Translations under genes and position numbers: made by a program
The notes under the pieces: generated by a model
Databases searched by the model: none
What the model saw: only the letters and a program-made list of their open reading frames with translations
What the model was told of the DNA's origin: nothing
NCBI RefSeq assembly: GCF_051251125.1
Contig: NZ_JBPCZL010000012.1
Source: Carnimonas bestiolae
GTDB lineage: Bacteria; Pseudomonadota; Gammaproteobacteria; Pseudomonadales; Halomonadaceae
Reading direction: 5' to 3' (one strand)
Length of the DNA stretch: 64,000 nucleotides
Shown: positions 63,324 through 64,000 of the stretch, piece by piece
Layout: each line of letters opens with the position of its first letter
How positions within the stretch are numbered: position 1 is the first letter of the stretch

Positions 63324-63890
63324 ATGAGTAGCGTTGAAGAACGCCTTTACAAAGGCCAGAACCTACCGCTTCAGCGCGCGGTAAACGTTATTTCGGTGCC
63401 GTTTGGCAAGGTGGTCGAGCTGCCGGAAGATGCCGAGGTGCAGGTGATGCAGGCGCGCGGTAACTCGGTGAGCGTTGGCTACGAGGGGCGGCTGTATCTG
63501 ATCGAGGGTGATCAGCTCGATGCGATAGGGTTGGAGCCCGTGGCGGCGGCCACCTTACCCGAAGGAGCCAGTGACGCAGAGCTCGAGCAGTTCGCATGGG
63601 ACTGCCTGCGAACGTGCTTCGATCCGGAAATTCCCGTCAATATTGTCGAGCTGGGGCTGGTGTACAGCGTGCGTGTCGAATCCCTGATCAGCGGTGAGAA
63701 GATGATCACGGTACGCATGACGCTCACTGCGCCAGGATGCGGTATGGGCGACGTGATTGCCGCCGACGCCAAGCATAAGATCATGGGTGCCGCTCAGGTT
63801 TCGAAGGTGCACGTCGAGATTGTGTTCAATCCGCCGTGGTCGCGCGAGATGATGAGCGACGAAGCCAAGCTCGAACTGGGCATGTTCTAG
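63324..63890 (+). CDS. sufT: Putative Fe-S assembly protein SufT
   Basis: A 188-residue protein with an N-terminal part typical of SufT and a C-terminal MIP18/PaaD-like domain (DCLRTCFDPEIPVNIVELGLVY, then MTLTAPGCGMGD with its conserved Cys). SufT helps in Fe-S protein maturation under iron limitation or high demand in bacteria where it was studied. ATG at 63324 follows the sufS stop directly. It is the last SUF gene here. Confidence 0.92.
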   Translation: MSSVEERLYKGQNLPLQRAVNVISVPFGKVVELPEDAEVQVMQARGNSVSVGYEGRLYLIEGDQLDAIGLEPVAAATLPEGASDAELEQFAWDCLRTCFDPEIPVNIVELGLVYSVRVESLISGEKMITVRMTLTAPGCGMGDVIAADAKHKIMGAAQVSKVHVEIVFNPPWSREMMSDEAKLELGMF

Positions 63891-63932
63891 CCGCGCCGCT
63901 GGCTAAGTCCGAAGCTGCGGGTATCCAATGAT

Positions 63933-64000
63933 GCCCGCCGCCCGCCGCCCGCCGCCCGCCGCCCGCCGCCCGCCGCCCGCCGCCCGCCGCCCGCCGCCCG
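63933..64000 (+). repeat. Heptanucleotide tandem repeat GCCCGCC, at least 9 copies
   Basis: Nine perfect GCCCGCC units (63933-63995) plus part of a tenth run to the window edge, so the full length is unknown. It starts 43 bp after sufT in what looks like intergenic DNA. Such pure repeats tend to vary in copy number. Confidence 0.95.

Overview
The window is a GC-rich stretch of a gammaproteobacterial chromosome, most likely from a Halomonadaceae/Oceanospirillales-type bacterium. The housekeeping order queG-nnr-tsaE-amiB-mutL-miaA-hfq-hflX-hflK-hflC-hisZ-purA, the rsgA/orn pair and the rhdA-psd pair are shared with pseudomonads and relatives. MutL is of the endonuclease type, and iron-sulphur assembly is by a SUF operon carrying sufT. 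The family assignment is inference. No rRNA, tRNA, insertion sequence, prophage or CRISPR array was seen.

Layout. 1-11.4 kb: partial epmA, an unknown membrane protein, an MscS channel, psd, rhdA, an AzgA-type purine permease, a small lipoprotein, an MHS transporter, a YnfA-type protein, a candidate secreted microprotein, a butanediol-dehydrogenase-like enzyme and a small tautomerase. 11.5-19.6 kb: rsgA and orn diverge, followed by an inositol-monophosphatase-family protein coupled to a His-rich secreted protein, the ppk1-ppx polyphosphate operon with a Pho-box-like promoter, and a quinone oxidoreductase. 19.9-27.2 kb: an accessory block with an amidase and two small-molecule kinases, then a FecBCD/BtuFCD-type ABC importer ending in a lone cobF. 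27.3-42.6 kb: the conserved queG...purA block.

42.6-43.2 kb is a gene-free island between purA and entA. Three 50-bp tandem units face an inverted copy of themselves across about 290 bp that can fold into two strong hairpins.

43.2-56.6 kb is a complete-looking catecholate siderophore locus: entA, entB, entE, entC, an uncharacterised EreA/ChaN-like protein, the serine-activating NRPS entF, a TonB-dependent receptor and a YncE-like beta-propeller protein. Fur-box-like sequences lie before entC and between entF and the receptor. The predicted product is an enterobactin-type 2,3-dihydroxybenzoyl-serine compound. No Fes esterase, exporter, MbtH protein or phosphopantetheinyl transferase is present here, and the EreA/ChaN-like gene sits where such an accessory might be expected.

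57.5-63.9 kb is a SUF operon (Rrf2 regulator, sufB, C, D, S, T) with a near-ideal Rrf2/IscR-type operator before the regulator and a strong terminator between sufD and sufS. The window ends inside a heptanucleotide tandem repeat.
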